A stretch of DNA of 64,000 nt, from contig VXBA01000680.1 in the NCBI GenBank assembly GCA_013399895.1, positions 29,329 to 93,328 of the forward strand. The letters are read 5' to 3'. The notes beneath the pieces were generated by a model that searched no databases, was not told the origin of the DNA, and saw only the letters and a list, made by a program, of their open reading frames with translations. Both the position numbers and the translations under genes were made by a program. The stretch is from Serilophus lunatus (Eukaryota > Chordata > Aves > Passeriformes > Eurylaimidae). Below are positions 48,808 to 62,943 of this stretch, piece by piece (the first letter of the stretch is position 1; the number at the start of each line of letters is the position of its first letter).

Positions 48808-51800
48808 CAACAAAGGGATTTTGTAAAAATTGCCAGTAGAATGGTCAAAATTTTTCTATTCCTTGTACTTTGACTTACCTGTACAGTTATGATGATGAAT
48901 TGGGAAAAGAATTAAGTTTCTTGAATGTTGGGTTTCCATGGCAATTCATATAGAATGACTCATTTTCAAATGCAAAATAAGACAAGGTTTTATTCCTACT
49001 GTTTTTCATTCTGTTTATAAGACAGCATACAGTCTCTAATATCATAGGAGGAAAAAAAAATTAATTCAGAATAAATGTATGGAATTTTTGCATCCATGAG
49101 CAGCCTTAACCTGAAATGAAAATACCTATCTAACTGAAGCCCTGGATCATGCTACTTATTAAAGAATAGAAAAAAACCTAACCTTTTCATTTTGATGAAT
49201 ATTTTCCTTTGATCTTCCTTTTAAAAGGGAAAGGATTTCTTAGGGCAGGCAATATTGTTCCCATTACCCACAGTTCTCTAGTGACTTTTCTCAGGGGTTC
49301 CTAAGAAATGCCGTGATGCATATCTCATACATTTTGAGATTAGAACAGTAAAAATTAGTAATGTTCTGATCATTTTATGAAATTCGGCATTTTGAAGTGC
49401 CTCTTTTTTTTGGTCTTTACCTTACAAAGTGGTTTTTTTAGGGTATTACAGTAATTCTAAGATACTAAAAATAAGACTCTTCCAACTGTCTAGTGGTGAA
49501 TTGTAAGATATTAACGTTTTTGTTTTAATAATATTTTTCCAGTATTTACTTAGTAGAAGAGATAATAGAAAAGAACGTTGTAATCATAAATTATTTACAA
49601 GATAAACCAAATATGTATATTTATACTTACCACGTAAATAGCACTTCTAGCAGTTTAATTATGACTTAGTCCTGAAAATATGACCATCGGGATGAACAAG
49701 ATTAATAAACTTCAAGGTCTTAAAACTTCTCTGGCCCTGTAAATACAAGGATTCTTTAATCTCTGTGCACTGCACAGGGATAAACCCCATCAAATAATAC
49801 AAGACTCTATAGTCAAGCATATCATCTTTAAGCAAAACAGCTGTAGAAAGATGAACAGTAGCAATGCTAATGTTTCACAAAGCTAATTATTTGCTTTTTA
49901 AAGTGTTTCTCTGTAGTACTACAGAAGGGAAAAGGAGATGAATCTCTGAATGTTTGATCCGATAAAAAAAATCTAATCTATAATAAAAATGTATGTTGTT
50001 AACCCTGAAGGTCATGCATGAGAGTACCTTTTTCAGTTTGTAGCATAAGCTACTCAGGGTATCAGTAGTTATCAAAGTTGTCAGTCCTGTGTAAATTTGA
50101 AGAGCTGCAGAACCTGGGTAAGTTTTTAGAAAGTCTATCATATTTCAGTCAGGGTTCTAAATTTTTCATAACAGAACTGTTTATTGTGATCATCTTTGAC
50201 TAATGCTTTCTTCATACTAGCAAAAAGCCATAGGAGTTGGTAACAGTGGTTGTTCCCGATTTAAAGCAATCCACGTGGGCTATCTTAAAGAAACTGAGAG
50301 AAACCCACTTGAAATTCTAAACTTGTGCCCCCTTCTGAATTTCATTACCGTGTTCAGACCAAAACATCTCATTATCTCTTAATTTAGACAATCATGCAAT
50401 GAGGAAGTATTTCCAAGTTCTCTGTTTAGTTGAGACAATTGCCAGATACTGTCTCAGGAGGATAGTTTAAAACTAGGAGCTGAGTGGCTTCTTTTTTCCT
50501 CCGTTATGAACTTTTACGGGGTTTTTTAACTTTAGGTGGGTATACTGAAAGACATAGAAGATTAGGGAGTCACAAACTGCTGTTTAAAATAAAAATGGTA
50601 AGTGTTTATTCATAAATGTTTTTCTCTGGAAAAGAATAAAAAATGTCATTTCCATATCAAACATCTACAACTATTTTTGAGTTTTTGAAAGTGCTGACCA
50701 GTGCCAGGTTTTGGGGTTTCTTGTAATCAGATTTTATTTCTTGCAATTTAAGATTTTCCCAAGTACAGGATTACTTGTGCTTTTATCTCCTTCTGCATAT
50801 CTCAGAATTCTTCTGTAGAGTTTTTTAGATGTGAACCTGTATTTTTCAGGTAGTATTTTCAACTGGAGACACCGCAACTGTTTTTGTTCAGCAGGTCTCT
50901 CTGTCATTAATGAATGTGATTCTTTGTTTGGGTGTGGGCACTAACATATGTAACAGACAAACCTGAAATTGCTCTGTTTAATTTCCTCCTAAGAGAAAAT
51001 GCATGTTTAAAAATACTCCACATTTATTTTTCCAAATGTCTTACTACTCTGTAATTTCTAGCTGAACAGGCTTGCTTTCAGTTAACCTTAGTAAATTTTC
51101 TCTCTTCCCTCGCTTTCTACTGTGTTCAGAGAGCGTTATTTTGTAAATGCTTGTATTCCTTTCATATCTGTTATATTTCAACTGTCATCTAAAAGCAGTC
51201 TTTTTCTTTACAGAATTATCTCTTACCACTTCTTTAGAGTTGGCAGAGAACTGACTTATCATGAACACTTCATTCCTATCTTTATCTTTAGACCTTGAAC
51301 CAAACTAATATGTATAACTAGTAACCTGTACACCAATATAGCATCACCTGGTGTATGGGTAAGCAATTCTATAGTTCTTAACTTCTATTGAATATATTTA
51401 GATTAAAATTATCAACTGTGAACTTTGAGGCTTTGAGCTCATTCTGCATCTTGATAGATACTTTGAACAAACCTGTTTCAGTTCCTAAGGTGAATTAAAG
51501 TCCTGGCATGCAGGACCTAGCAAGATCAGTATTCTCTGTTGTGTACTGGTATCCTGACCTAATAAATCATAGATTAAATTCTCACTTAACATAAATAAAC
51601 ATTATTCTAATTATTTCACTTTATCCCTGTGGATTAACTCTAGCTGTGATTCTGTTCCAGTAAATGCCTCTTTAGCTTCTCTATATGCAAGATTGAACCA
51701 TTATAATATACACAATGGTTAGGTATTATTCCAGATGCCCAGATTCCTTGAAATTATGAAAGAGAACAGCTATTCTCTAAAGGAAATTAAACCTTATCTG

Positions 51801-52486
51801 CAACTTCAGTATATGAGACCCCCCCCTACAAAATGCTACATCATTAGCTAATTATGACTGTTGCTAAGAGCACCAAATACAGTGATTCTGCTACTTTATT
51901 TATACTAAGCTGTTTTCCTAACAGTTATGATTCACATGGCAGAGTTGATAAAGTTGATCAGGGACAGTAATTTCCATTTCTCTAAATTCAGCTAAAGCAG
52001 TTTTTAGTGGCTATCTTGATACCTCTTCAATCTGCCACATATTAAAAAGTTTGCCTGGCTAACACTGCCTCTTGAAGATGTGTCTTCACAGACACTATAA
52101 GTGCCACCTACAGCATATTTGAGAGGAGTTAACAGTTTTATATTTTCCGAGTCTTCCACAAAAATAGGTACTAATGTCTTGTGTAATGCAAAGCACCTGG
52201 GATTTACAAATTGTCACTGTGATGGAATGTCCTGAATTATTAAATATCCATGAAATTTTGCTTAACATAAATAAAATTAAGAGGAAAGATGCTTATTAGT
52301 GTACAAAAGCCAAAGTGATCTATGCACAATATAATGAAGGAGATAAGAACATAGTTAATCCACTTATATATCCAAATTAAAAGCAAAAACCTGTTGGGCA
52401 CTTGCCCCTTTCTTCATGCAGCTGACCATTAGCATCATCAGGAATTCACTCCTGGAAAAATTCTTTTAGTGTCTAATTTTTGGGAG

Positions 52487-52510
52487 GGAAAATTCAAATT
52501 CAAATTTTCC
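52487..52510. repeat. Perfect 8-bp inverted repeat
   Basis: GGAAAATT (52487-52494), loop CAAATTCA, AATTTTCC (52503-52510). Confidence 0.85.
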
Positions 52511-55500
52511 TTGTGAAAAAGAGTGTTGATCCTCCAGTGCTCTTTTGTGAAAATATTCCATAAGGTTAAGTGACAAATTAAGCTATAAACCCCATTTTTT
52601 CATGTTAACATTTTTCACATAGGAATTTATTTAATTGAGTTAGAAGAAGTAACATATCCAAAGAATATTGCTTACAGTTTTCCTCTCTGGGATTTTGGTT
52701 TGGTTTTGGGTTTTTGCTTCGGCTTGGTTTGTTTTTTTTTTCTGACTATGGTGAATATACACGGTCAGGTGAATAAGAGGTAGATTGTGCTTGGCAATAT
52801 CTTCCTTGCTTGAATTCCCTACACGTTGTCTGAATAAGAAAAAGTAAGATCTCCTTTCCCTTCCACACTGCTCCTGATGTCTAGTGACTCCAATTAAATC
52901 AAAGGCTGTAAAGTTTAAAGGAGTTTAAAATTATTCTGTCTTCTACTCTTCATCAGAAGATGCCTTTAGAAATTGCTAACTGGCAAATATTTCAAAGGCT
53001 GTCATGACACTTCAAGAGGAGCCGAGTCTGTAAAGGGTTCTGCTGTTTTAGGGGATGTATTTGCTCCTCCTTGCTGGATTTCACATCTCTTGTCTCCAGT
53101 CACTCAGCACCATAGATGAGGAATGTTTCATTGATGTGAGTTACTCACTATCTATAGATTTTGGTTATTACTACTAAATTCTCAAAAACACCTAGAATTA
53201 AGAATTCTAAAGGTTGGCAATGTGATGTTTGGTATATAATCTAAGAAAACGTCCTAATTTGTGGACCGTAAATGAAAAGATTTTGCAAATGGGCTAATAC
53301 CCAGACCTGCTGTCATGAAAGGATGTCAGTATAGTATTATTTTCCATCTTGGTTAAAAATGGATCTCACTAATGAAAAGATGCCACTAATCCTTTCAGAG
53401 GCATCTATTGTTATGAAGAAAGGATATTCTTTATCAAAATTAAAAAGTCTGTTAAATGAAAAAAACTTGAAAGGAGATTTGACAGAAATATTTTTTATTT
53501 TTTTTCTTACTGTAGAGCAGATGCTAGATGTCTTCTGTAACACAAACAAGAAAAATAAGATTAAGCACTGTTTTGCCCTAATTACTTCTGTTCTCATTTT
53601 TCATCATGAAAAAACAAAGAACTACAGGTTTCCAGGATTTTAATTGCTGTTTATTAACAAGTATATCTAACAGGAAGATTACAGGATTGTGTAAAGTCGT
53701 TCATTGTGATTGTGAGTCAAATGCATTATCCACTCTTGCAAAAGATCCAAAACAGCCTTTCAGTGACCAGTTTTAATGTTTAATGGCAAGGTGGTGGTTG
53801 CATTGCAAGACAGACTCTAAAAACTAATTTTATTACACTTAATACTATTGAAACTCTTAACAACAATTTTTAGATCATCTTTGATTCTAGTTGAATTATT
53901 TTCTTTACTACTTATTTTTACTTTCAATAGTAAGACTATATCTCTGTTGCATATAAAAGGTGCCTTGATAAAAAGTGTACTTTATTAAAGAAATCATTGG
54001 ACAAATGAAGGAAGTGAAACTACAAAGGTGACTCTGAAGTCTCCTGTAGTTCATAGTAATTAGTATATGTAGGTACATAAGCACTTCTGCTGAGTATTCC
54101 ATGCTAATTAGCTGGGGATAAGATCTTTGACCTTATCCCTTTTCATTTTCTTAGGAGTTTGATATGTTTGTATTAGTTTTTGTTTAAAATACTGAAAGAT
54201 TCTGGCTGATATAACTCAAATACATTACACAAGGGCTTTAAAAGTGTGAAAAGTCTACCTACCACATAAACTGACTCATTAAGGTGTATTACAGTCTCAA
54301 TATATGATTAGCATTTGAGTTAGATATGTGCAACTGCTTTTTTCACTGGTTTATATTTCAGTCTTGTGTTATTTCTCTTATGTTTTCCAATGCCACTAAG
54401 TAAGCAAAACTGCTGCAATGGTCAGAGTTGCCTTTGAGCAGATGATGCCTAATGCTAGCCTCGATGTCAAGTCTTAATGTTGCTAGTTAATTAACCTTGG
54501 TTTTGAAAAGAATATTTTTGCCTTTTAAATCCTGCCCCAATATTTGTGAAATACAGAATCTGAATTTCCCAAAGTCATAGGCTGCATCTTCTGAAATTAA
54601 AGCTTTCAATGAAGAGGATGCAAAGTGCTTCCCAGACAATGGATCACACCTTTACATGTAGATGATTTTTCAAGGGATGCAAAATAAGTGATAGAAAGAA
54701 CTTTTAATTGTTATGTCTGTTTATTTGAAATGTCCTGTCAATATTTAAACATTGATTTATTATTACAAGCTATTAGTGGTTTTAAGATGGGCTCATGCTT
54801 TTACCTGGAAAATGAGTGCTCTTGTGTGACATTTTTTAGTACAGAAATATTGCAGGACTGTATTTTTCTGATAATTATGAAGATTTCCAAAATGATGTTT
54901 TAAAAAACAACTGAACCCTGAATACAGGAATCCAGGCAAATAAACGTTTTCCCCCTTTTGAGCTACATGGCTTAAGGATGCTCAAAGTTAAGCTGCAGTG
55001 AGATAAACACGGTAAGACTGATAAATTCTATTTTGTTAAGTCCTTCAGTAAGAAGTATATATGAAATATTTTGTTCCTGTTACAAATGGTTTTCCTATGA
55101 TGGAGAATAGCATAAAGTACTCAGCACAAGAATGTGTGCAGCTCTGTTACATAGTAGTAGAAAAGCTCATAGTGTTTTTTTAAAGGGAAGAAAGCAATCT
55201 CTGTTTCTTTTAATCTCTGTCATTTCCCATGTTTACAGTGCCAGTGCTGAGTAACCAAATTCATCTGGAAGTCAGTGTTCTGACTCTGCGAAATGTTTTA
55301 AGCATTTTCATGACTGGTTATTTAGCCTAAATTTCTTGTGATGTAGCCATTGTTTGTTTTTCCACCTAAATTTTTCACTGAAAATAGAGTTTAATCAAGA
55401 GAATTGCTGTTGTTGAAACTTGGCTAATAAGAAGGGTCTAGTACCACCAATGACTCTCTGTCCTGCCAATAATCGTCAAGCCATATTTGAATCTGGACTT

Positions 55501-55757
55501 TCTCAGTATTTTTAGATACATTGGAATAAACAGATATTAGCTGAAGAGGAAAGAAAAATGCTGAAGATAACTTGTCAGGCCCAGTCTAATATATACGATG
55601 TAACAGACTGAGCATGCTTCCTTCGAGGTCAGTTGTTGCCAGTAACCATGGTAAATGTTGGACCAGTAGGAATAAGAGAATATCTCAAGGAACTTTGACT
55701 TGAAATTTGTTTGTGGGGGAGGGAAGGAAATATACCTCATAATGCTAATATTATAGA

Positions 55758-55798
55758 CATGATACAACATAATACAACATCATGCTCATGATACAACA
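55758..55798. repeat. Three near-copies of CATGATACAACA
   Basis: Exact 12-mers at 55758-55769 and 55787-55798, with a variant CATAATACAACA between them. Confidence 0.88.
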
Positions 55799-57006
55799 CC
55801 ACTGTAACTCCAGTATATAAGTATATAAGTTGCTGTATGTAAGATTAATGCCAGAATTGCAAATCTCACAGGAATAAAAATTAAGAGAAAAAAATGTTCA
55901 AAAGTAATAAATACAGAAGTGTCACAATAGGAATTTCTCAATGAAATACATGTCTCAGAATATATTAACTATTTTCTTGATTTTTCATATTAGATCTATA
56001 TAAGTGTGCTTAATTACAACTCTTTGGGAAGAAACGTTGCTAAATTATCCAAAGGTAATAAGAAGTGACAGTACTTAAGATTAAAGTCTGGATATGCAAG
56101 TTCATGTTTCATTTCATAATGGGCACTAAGATTATTTTTATAGAGGCGGAATGATAGAACAAAAGCAAGGAAAGGATTTATTGTAAGTCTTCCTACACAA
56201 AACTTTTGCATTTTACAAACTTTTCAAATTTTGAAAGTTCTGTGAAAATAAATTTTTTTAATTTAAAATTAGAAGTCAATCTCTAAAAGATTTAAAAATT
56301 GAATAGCTGAGATGCATCAAAAAGGCGCATTTGGTCATATGCCTCGAAGGAAAAAAAGGACACTGCTTTGTGATTTTTGTGTGTGCAGGGCTGCTTATGA
56401 AATTTATATTGCAAAAATGGCTTTGAGTTCAGCATACCTGCTTATGTCTAAGATCAAAGAAACCAGGTTTGATACCATAATTTTTGTGTGACAAAATAAA
56501 GATGTAAATGTGAAGAATACAAGGGAAAGACAGAAATGCTTATCAAGGGAGATAACTATTGTAGGAGCCTCTAGTGGTCTGTGTATAGAGTTCTATCAGT
56601 TCTATCTTTTGACTTAATCCTATCGATCTATATAGGATATTTTGAGAATGTGGAGAAGTGCCTCCTCGGATAAACTCACTGAGATTCCCGTAAGTGATTT
56701 TGCATTCTTCAGATGTAGTGTTATTCCCTCTGGTATCCTGACAATGTAGGAAGTCTGTGTGATGGCTTGATGATAAATGGTTCCTCCGATAGTTTATAAG
56801 CAACAATTCTGTGTATTATGTCTGAGTGAAACACTGGCCGTTTTTGAAACTTCAATCCCTATTTGGTTTGCTCTGTCCTGCTTTTATAGATGTTTTTATT
56901 ATTGTTATTATTTCCCAGAAGGATTGATAGTAGCTGTATTTGCTTCAGAAATTGTTTTGATGCGATGTGATGTCGCAGCTACAACCTACTCAAATCAGAG
57001 GGAAAA

Positions 57007-57025
57007 TAATAAATAAATAAATAAA
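57007..57025. repeat. (AAAT)n microsatellite with A/G-rich continuation
   Basis: AATAAATAAATAAATAAAC is followed by an A/G-rich stretch to about 57047. No retroposon body precedes it on the plus strand, so it looks like a simple repeat. Confidence 0.88.
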
Positions 57026-58383
57026 CAAGAAAAAAGAAAAAGAAAACATTAGAACAGACTGTCAGAACTAGTTTGATGGGGGAAAATAGTTGATGGTGGG
57101 AAAATGTGACAGAGTCAGGCTGGCTCCAACAGGGTAACTGCTCAAGGATTGAGTATTTTTTTAGGTAAGTATGAGCAGAGTCTGACTGTCCAAGCTGTCT
57201 CTCCAGCCCTCTTCTAGTTCCCTGAAGCCTTTTTATTTGTGAAAAATGGGCTAGGACTCATCCCCATGACAGGAAATTAATTTCTGCACATTGAACTGAG
57301 GAGTGTTGAAGTAGTTCTGGCAGCTACTGAGAGACTTGTATAAGGATCCAGCTTTCAGATTAATCCCTGGCACTCGAACTGAAAACCAGCATAAGAAATC
57401 CACCTCCAACAAGTTGGCTAGAACTGTGTTGTATTTTTTTCTTTTAAATATTTGAGGACCACTATTGTGGTACTTCTTAAAGTTTGGTTTACAATGTCAT
57501 CTGTTGTTTCCATAGTGAATATGTTTGAACAAAAGCAACTGAGGAAAGTATGTTGTGGTTGGTGGCAGGGCAGAGGGAAGACCAGAAATATTGCTATTAT
57601 TTTCCAAACTGAAAGAACGTCACTATTATAATAGGTAATTTAGGATTATGAGGCCCTGGATCACATTTCTTAATTTTGAAATTAAGTTTTCCTTTCTCAG
57701 AAGAGGAAATACTTAATAGAGTAAGTCAATGTGTGAGCAACCTTCTATATTTTTAAGCCTATCATATGTCAGAAAGTGAGTGTTGTTTCTTGTTACAGAC
57801 ATACACCATAAGTTTCAAGAAGCAATAGGAAGTCTCAGGTCTTGATTGCTATTAATCAGCTAATGACAGAAATGATAATATGTCTAAGTAGTCTCCACTT
57901 TTCATGTGATGTCAGACAGGTCCTTTTCCTTTTTCAACAAGCAGTCTAGTCGTGAATCTTGCTCAGCAGCATCTTTTCTTCAGGGATCTGTCTCTAAAGT
58001 TGAATATGGGAAAGAAAAAAAAAGTGTCTGTTGTTTTTAGGGAATATTTCTTACGACTTGTTTGTTTATAATACTTAAAGTTTGCAGTCAATATTATTTA
58101 ACATGGACTTTTCCTACATTAGGCATGTTTTCATGTGAATAGCCTTTTTTTGTCGACAGGCACCTGTCAGAGCCAACTATTCTGTTTGTGTATAATTAAT
58201 GTTGTACAAGTATATAATCGTATAGTCTGTAGTATTTTGTGAGCTGCAAAACATCTAAGTTGTGCTGTACAACTTTAGAAGACTGTTAACCAGATATCTG
58301 TGATAACTTCAGTTTTGGTGGACAAACCACAGAAACTTCGTTCCTTCAGTATCTTAAAATTCTTCATCTTTTATCTTCATCAC

Positions 58384-58405
58384 TTTATGTAGATTTTATG
58401 TAGAT
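58384..58405. repeat. Perfect 2 x 11-bp tandem duplication
   Basis: TTTATGTAGAT at 58384-58394 is repeated unchanged at 58395-58405. Confidence 0.9.
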
Positions 58406-60287
58406 TTCCTTTGTTAACTAGAGTGCTCTCAGGTTGCTTTTATAGGGCAAGCAAATACAAATCTCTTTGTCAGACTCACCTCTACAAGGAATCAATCTCC
58501 TTGTCATTTTGGGCCACAGCCATGTGTTGGCAGATATTTCTAACCCTTTTTAGAATTGTTTCATGTGTGCAGTCATGTTCTTCTACAGATTATAATCTCC
58601 TTGATACCTTATAGCACATTGAAGTGATTATGTGGAGTTTTTTTTAGGTACGGAATACCATCCAAATGGCAAAAATGTCTTTTAAGGACAAAAGTGAATG
58701 TTGTGACCGGGTTGTTATAGCACCTGACAAAATCTTGCTGACATCTCAAATACTAAGCATCCATCATATTTTCTATGATTTCTCCTCATATATTTGTTAA
58801 TAGTACAAAATATTCCTTCCTTAATCTTTAAACACAGGAGCCCATCAACTCTAACTGCAATTAATTAATCCTTTAACTCAGTCATCTAACAAAAACACAT
58901 ACATACCATATTATTGCTCACACCAATGATGCTTATTGATTTTAGCCCTAACTTGCTAATTTTAAAGATACTGCTTGATGTAATGTTACCTCAGTACTCA
59001 GTTACTCAGCTGTTGGGATCGTTTGGTATAAATAAGGTGTGATACCTCCAAAGTCTAGGGAAGACCTAAATACAACCAGCGGTTGTGTCTTTGCATTTTA
59101 GGTTTGTAGTTCTTGATTTGTGTTAGTGTTTTGCACATTTAAGAATACATGTGTCAGCAACTTACAAAGAATATATCTGCTTGCCAAGAGAATTGTGAAA
59201 GGAATCTAGTTTTTTAAATGATGTATCAGGAATGCTATCTTGATTTGAGAACTTCTGACTCATCAACAAGGTATTCCTCAGCAGACAATAAACCAAAATG
59301 CATTCCAGAGAGAATCGGAGACAAAAGCAATTCTGTTCATCATGTCTTTAAATGAACTGGTTCACTGTATGTTTTAGGATTTAGAGGAGAGAAATGGTAA
59401 GGAATAAAATGTGGACATGAATGAGAAACACAGTTCTTCATCCTTTCAAACAAAAGCTACATAATTAAATCCAGTTATTTATGTTATGAAGGGAGGGATA
59501 AGATTGCATTTCTGATTGGTGTTAAAAATGCAGAATCATAGTAATTGGACTCACATTCTCAATGTTAAATTATGTTTATTGTTCTCTGATAATATTAGTA
59601 TTCTCATATACTTAATTGTGCTTCAGTAAGTTTTATTTTCTACCATTAGACTACCCTACACATCAGCTCCAAGGTTTTAAGAGATTAATTATATTTTAGT
59701 CATGCAGTAGTCCATACTTGTGTAGCTTAATAAAACACATCTTCACTGCTAATTCAGACAGGTAATTAATAATAATATTGACATATAAAAGTAAACTATT
59801 CTTTGAACTGTACATGCAGAAAGGGGTTGCGTGCAGAGGATGGAAGCAAAAACTGCTTTACAGGTGGCTCCCACCGTTGGAGCGACTGGGGCAGTGATTT
59901 CTGCTTCTGTCAGACAAAGCTCTTGGTCCGTAAAGTGAGAGCAAGGCTGCTGCACTCTGGATTTTAGAAGTGGAAAAAAAATGAGTTCTCAGCATATAGA
60001 AAGCCAGCTGAGTTGTCAGTTGTCTGATGCTAAATGTTGGGAGTCTTGCAGTTCTTGGTGAGATAGTTCCATGTTTGCAAATCAGTGTATTTCATGATGT
60101 ATCCTGTCAGGAGCTAACTCTCTCTGCGGATCTGCTGTGTGGACAGATCACCTTTGGTTCTTCAGCTGCTCGTTCTGTAAAACTTTTAAAATAACCACCT
60201 GTGCTGGGATGCCCAAAAAATACCTGTCTTTTCTCTACTGGTGCTGTTGATCATTTGATTGGTCAAACTAGGTTGCGCTATTTTGTG

Positions 60288-60876
60288 AGCTGGCAGTGTG
60301 CGTAAGTGGCCCAAAAGGCCCATGAAATCCTGGCTTGGATTAACAATAGTATGATTAGCAGAACCAGGGCAGTGATCATCCCCCTGTACAGCACTGGTGA
60401 GGCTGCACCTCAAGTCCTCCGCCCAGTTTTGGGCCCCTCACTACAAGGCAGACATTGAGGTGTTGGAGAGAGTCTAGAGAAGGTGAACGAAAGTGGTGAA
60501 AGTTCTGGAGCACAAGTGTTATGAGGCTAGAGAAAAGCAGTCTCAGGGGAGACCTTATTGCTCTGTACAACCACCTGAAAGGGATCAGCATCTTCTGCCA
60601 GGTAACAAGTAGCAGGACAAAAGGAAATGACCTTAAATTGTGCCTCTGGAGGATTAGATTGGATATTAGGAAAAATTTCTTCCCTGAAAGGATGACCAAG
60701 CATTGGAACATGCTGGCCAGGGAAGTGTTTGAGTTACCATTTCTGGAGGTAGTTAAAAGATGTGTAGATGTGGCACTTAGAGATATAGTTTAGTGGGGTC
60801 TTGGCAGTGCTGAGTTCATGATTGAACTCTATGATCTTAGAGGTTTTTTCCAGCCTAAACAGTTCTATGATTCTGT
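60288..60876 (+). mobile_element. CR1 LINE, 3' fragment (plus strand)
   Basis: The plus strand follows the last part of CR1 ORF2 and the 3' UTR. Blocks in order: GTGGCCCAAAAGGCCCATGA, ATCCTGGCTTGGATTAACAA, CTGTACAGCACTGGTGAGGC, TTTTGGGCCCCTCACTACAA, GGAGACCTTATTGCTCTGTA, GGATATTAGGAAAAATTTCT, and the end GTTCTATGATTCTGTCATT. A frame at 60521-60793 retains ORF2-tail residues (RGDLIALYNHLKG, RIRLDIRKNFFPERMTKHW). Small deletions (for example around 60520-60545, where the 'RELGLF' block is missing) break the frame. It is similar in type to the short copy at 35991. Confidence 0.95.
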
Positions 60877-62943
60877 CATTCCGATTGTCCTCTTGTTGCC
60901 TTTTTCTCTCATCCGTAAGCTGCTGATACTTCTAGAGCTGCATCTCTGTGAAACCCTACCTGTCGATTCAGAATACATTGAAGGGTAGAACTGTAACAGG
61001 ATTGATATTCAGAAAAGTAAGCATAACCTCTGCATCACTTAACACAGCTTTTAAATCTGGTGCACTCTCTTGGACACAGTCCTCCAATCTGGCTCTTATC
61101 TGTCAAGGGACAGAGGGCCACATACCTTGATACACATTGTTTCTTTGAAATGCCACATAACTTCCAGTATTTTGTATGAGACTATGAGCAGTATAAAATT
61201 ACAATAAACAAACCTGCATTAGATTTTGTTCAGGAATTGAGATTTTTAGGTTTGATTTGCTAGGTAACATGTACCATTGTCTGTGTCAAGCAACTCTAAA
61301 TCTTCTTAATGGACAGGTAATGAAAATATTTCTCCTTTCTCTACATTTCCTATGTATTCCTGAGTTTCAGAAAAACAAAAAGCTGGAGGACCAAGAAACC
61401 TGTAAATTGTTTGGCTTCTCATCAGTAATGTATTCTGCGGGGTATTAATATTTTCTTTTGTAGTCATAAAGATGCTGTTGCTATTCCTCTATTAAAACTA
61501 TTTTTTTTCTGAATTCTTTGGTTTCTTTTCCCCTTGTAAGATTATTTTTATTGTTTTATTGTTTAGATTTTTCTCTGTGTCTCTTCTGCATCATATTTTA
61601 AAATCCTAAAGCAAATGGTTGCAATTTTGTATTCTTTCTAACTGTTTTTAAAGCTTTCTGTTCTGAGGAGGAATTCACTGACATGCTCAGGTCTCTATGA
61701 TTTCCATTATCAGCGTAGGAAAATACTCCCAGTGGCCCCACTTGTAGTTAGTGTGAAATGAGAAACTGACAAGTAGTGCTCTGTTGGGATGGAGTTATTA
61801 CACTTTGGATACTGGATGATTAATGAGGTTTGGGTCTAGAAATTAATATTATTATAATCTGATTTCTCTTGTATACTTGGATGCTGTATACCTTTTTTAG
61901 AAATCATGCTCTCAGCAGCACTAGTGTAGATAGAATATATTTCCTCCCCCTGCACTAAAATTGTCAATAATTTCAGACTGAGACTTGCTGTGTAACCAGG
62001 CCTCTACATAAGATAGCAAAACCTTTCTGAGGAGTTAATCTCTGACTGCCAGTGTGTCCTCATTATCATCCAGAGCAGTGATTGATTTTTCTAACTGAAT
62101 CTGGAGAGAGAATAATGTCAGTATGATTTCTAGTAGTTGCATTATTAATATGGGGGTGTATAATATTTTGTGACTGCATACCTTTGAATGCTCTTTTTTA
62201 AAGTCTTCTTGTAGCTGGCATTTTTCCTATATGTTTGTTTAATTTGAGTCTATTGATTTCTGAGTAAGAAAGGTTTTCATTTTTGAAAATTAGGATAGGG
62301 ACAATGTTTATCTTCTTGTGCTAAACCTGTGTTGCATAAATTTGTGATATCTGGCTTCTCTGACTTTTATAGTGCTGAAATGTCCACAGGGTTTCTAAAG
62401 CTGGTCTCTTGTCACTTTCTTTATCCTCTTTTTAAAGCTACCAAGAGATAGCACAGAGAATAATTGCTGCCATAATTACTGAAATTGTTTACACAGCTAT
62501 ACTATTCGTCAAATTTCATTCTGCTTAAAAATGGTTCTTTATAGATCCAATTCACAAAGCATCAATAAAGAATAAGGACAATTAAAATTGAATTTTAATG
62601 CAAATGTGGCCTTTTCCCTATTCTGCATGAACGCACATTTATCAGGCTCATAAACCCTGCTGTTGACAGCATACCATTGAAATAACCAAGAAACATCCAT
62701 ACTGTTATTGTTTCATGAGCCTTTGATATCAAGATTCATTTCCCTCCAGAAAAAGACTGCAAAAGGTCAGTAACGTACCATAGAAGTCTGTACCAAAACT
62801 GCCTGGGGATATACCTGCCTAAATTTGTGAAGTCTGCCACACTGACAGGCCAGATCCCTGCAGAGTGACTTGTTTGAGCAAGCATTTAACACAAAACTGA
62901 TCTCATCCTTCATTCGCATATTCCATTATTACTGTCCAGTTGT
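60877..62943. other. Unique AT-rich non-coding DNA
   Basis: No gene recognised. The part at 62450-62750 is evenly composed and contains an octamer ATGCAAAT (62598-62605) and a CCTTTGATATCAAG motif resembling a TCF/LEF site. It is a candidate conserved regulatory element. T-rich tracts lie near 61501-61560. Confidence 0.6.

Larger units (their letters stand above)
41883..50000. other. Unique AT-rich non-coding DNA, first part of the repeat-poor 18-kb stretch
   Basis: No transposon or gene recognised. Details seen: TAGCTTTGCTAAACAG appears twice about 85 bases apart (near 42838 and 42923); (GTT)n at 42901-42915; an imperfect 22-bp tandem pair at 43129-43172; a segment at 44025-44385 of even composition with a 12-bp palindrome TAACAGCTGTTA at 44199-44210; and a 146-codon minus-strand frame at 45361-45801 with no recognisable domain. 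A 16-bp-period duplication lies at 48778-48807. Confidence 0.6.
50001..60287. other. Unique AT-rich non-coding DNA, second part of the repeat-poor stretch
   Basis: No gene recognised. Seen: a perfect 8-bp inverted repeat at 52487-52510; a homeodomain-like core TAATTA at 51849-51854 in an evenly composed segment (51830-52025); a G/T-rich patch near 52690-52735; three near-copies of CATGATACAACA at 55758-55798; an AAAT microsatellite at 57007-57025; and a perfect 11-bp tandem pair at 58384-58405. Overlapping plus and minus frames at 53337-53643 are chance products of an AT-rich patch. Confidence 0.6.
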
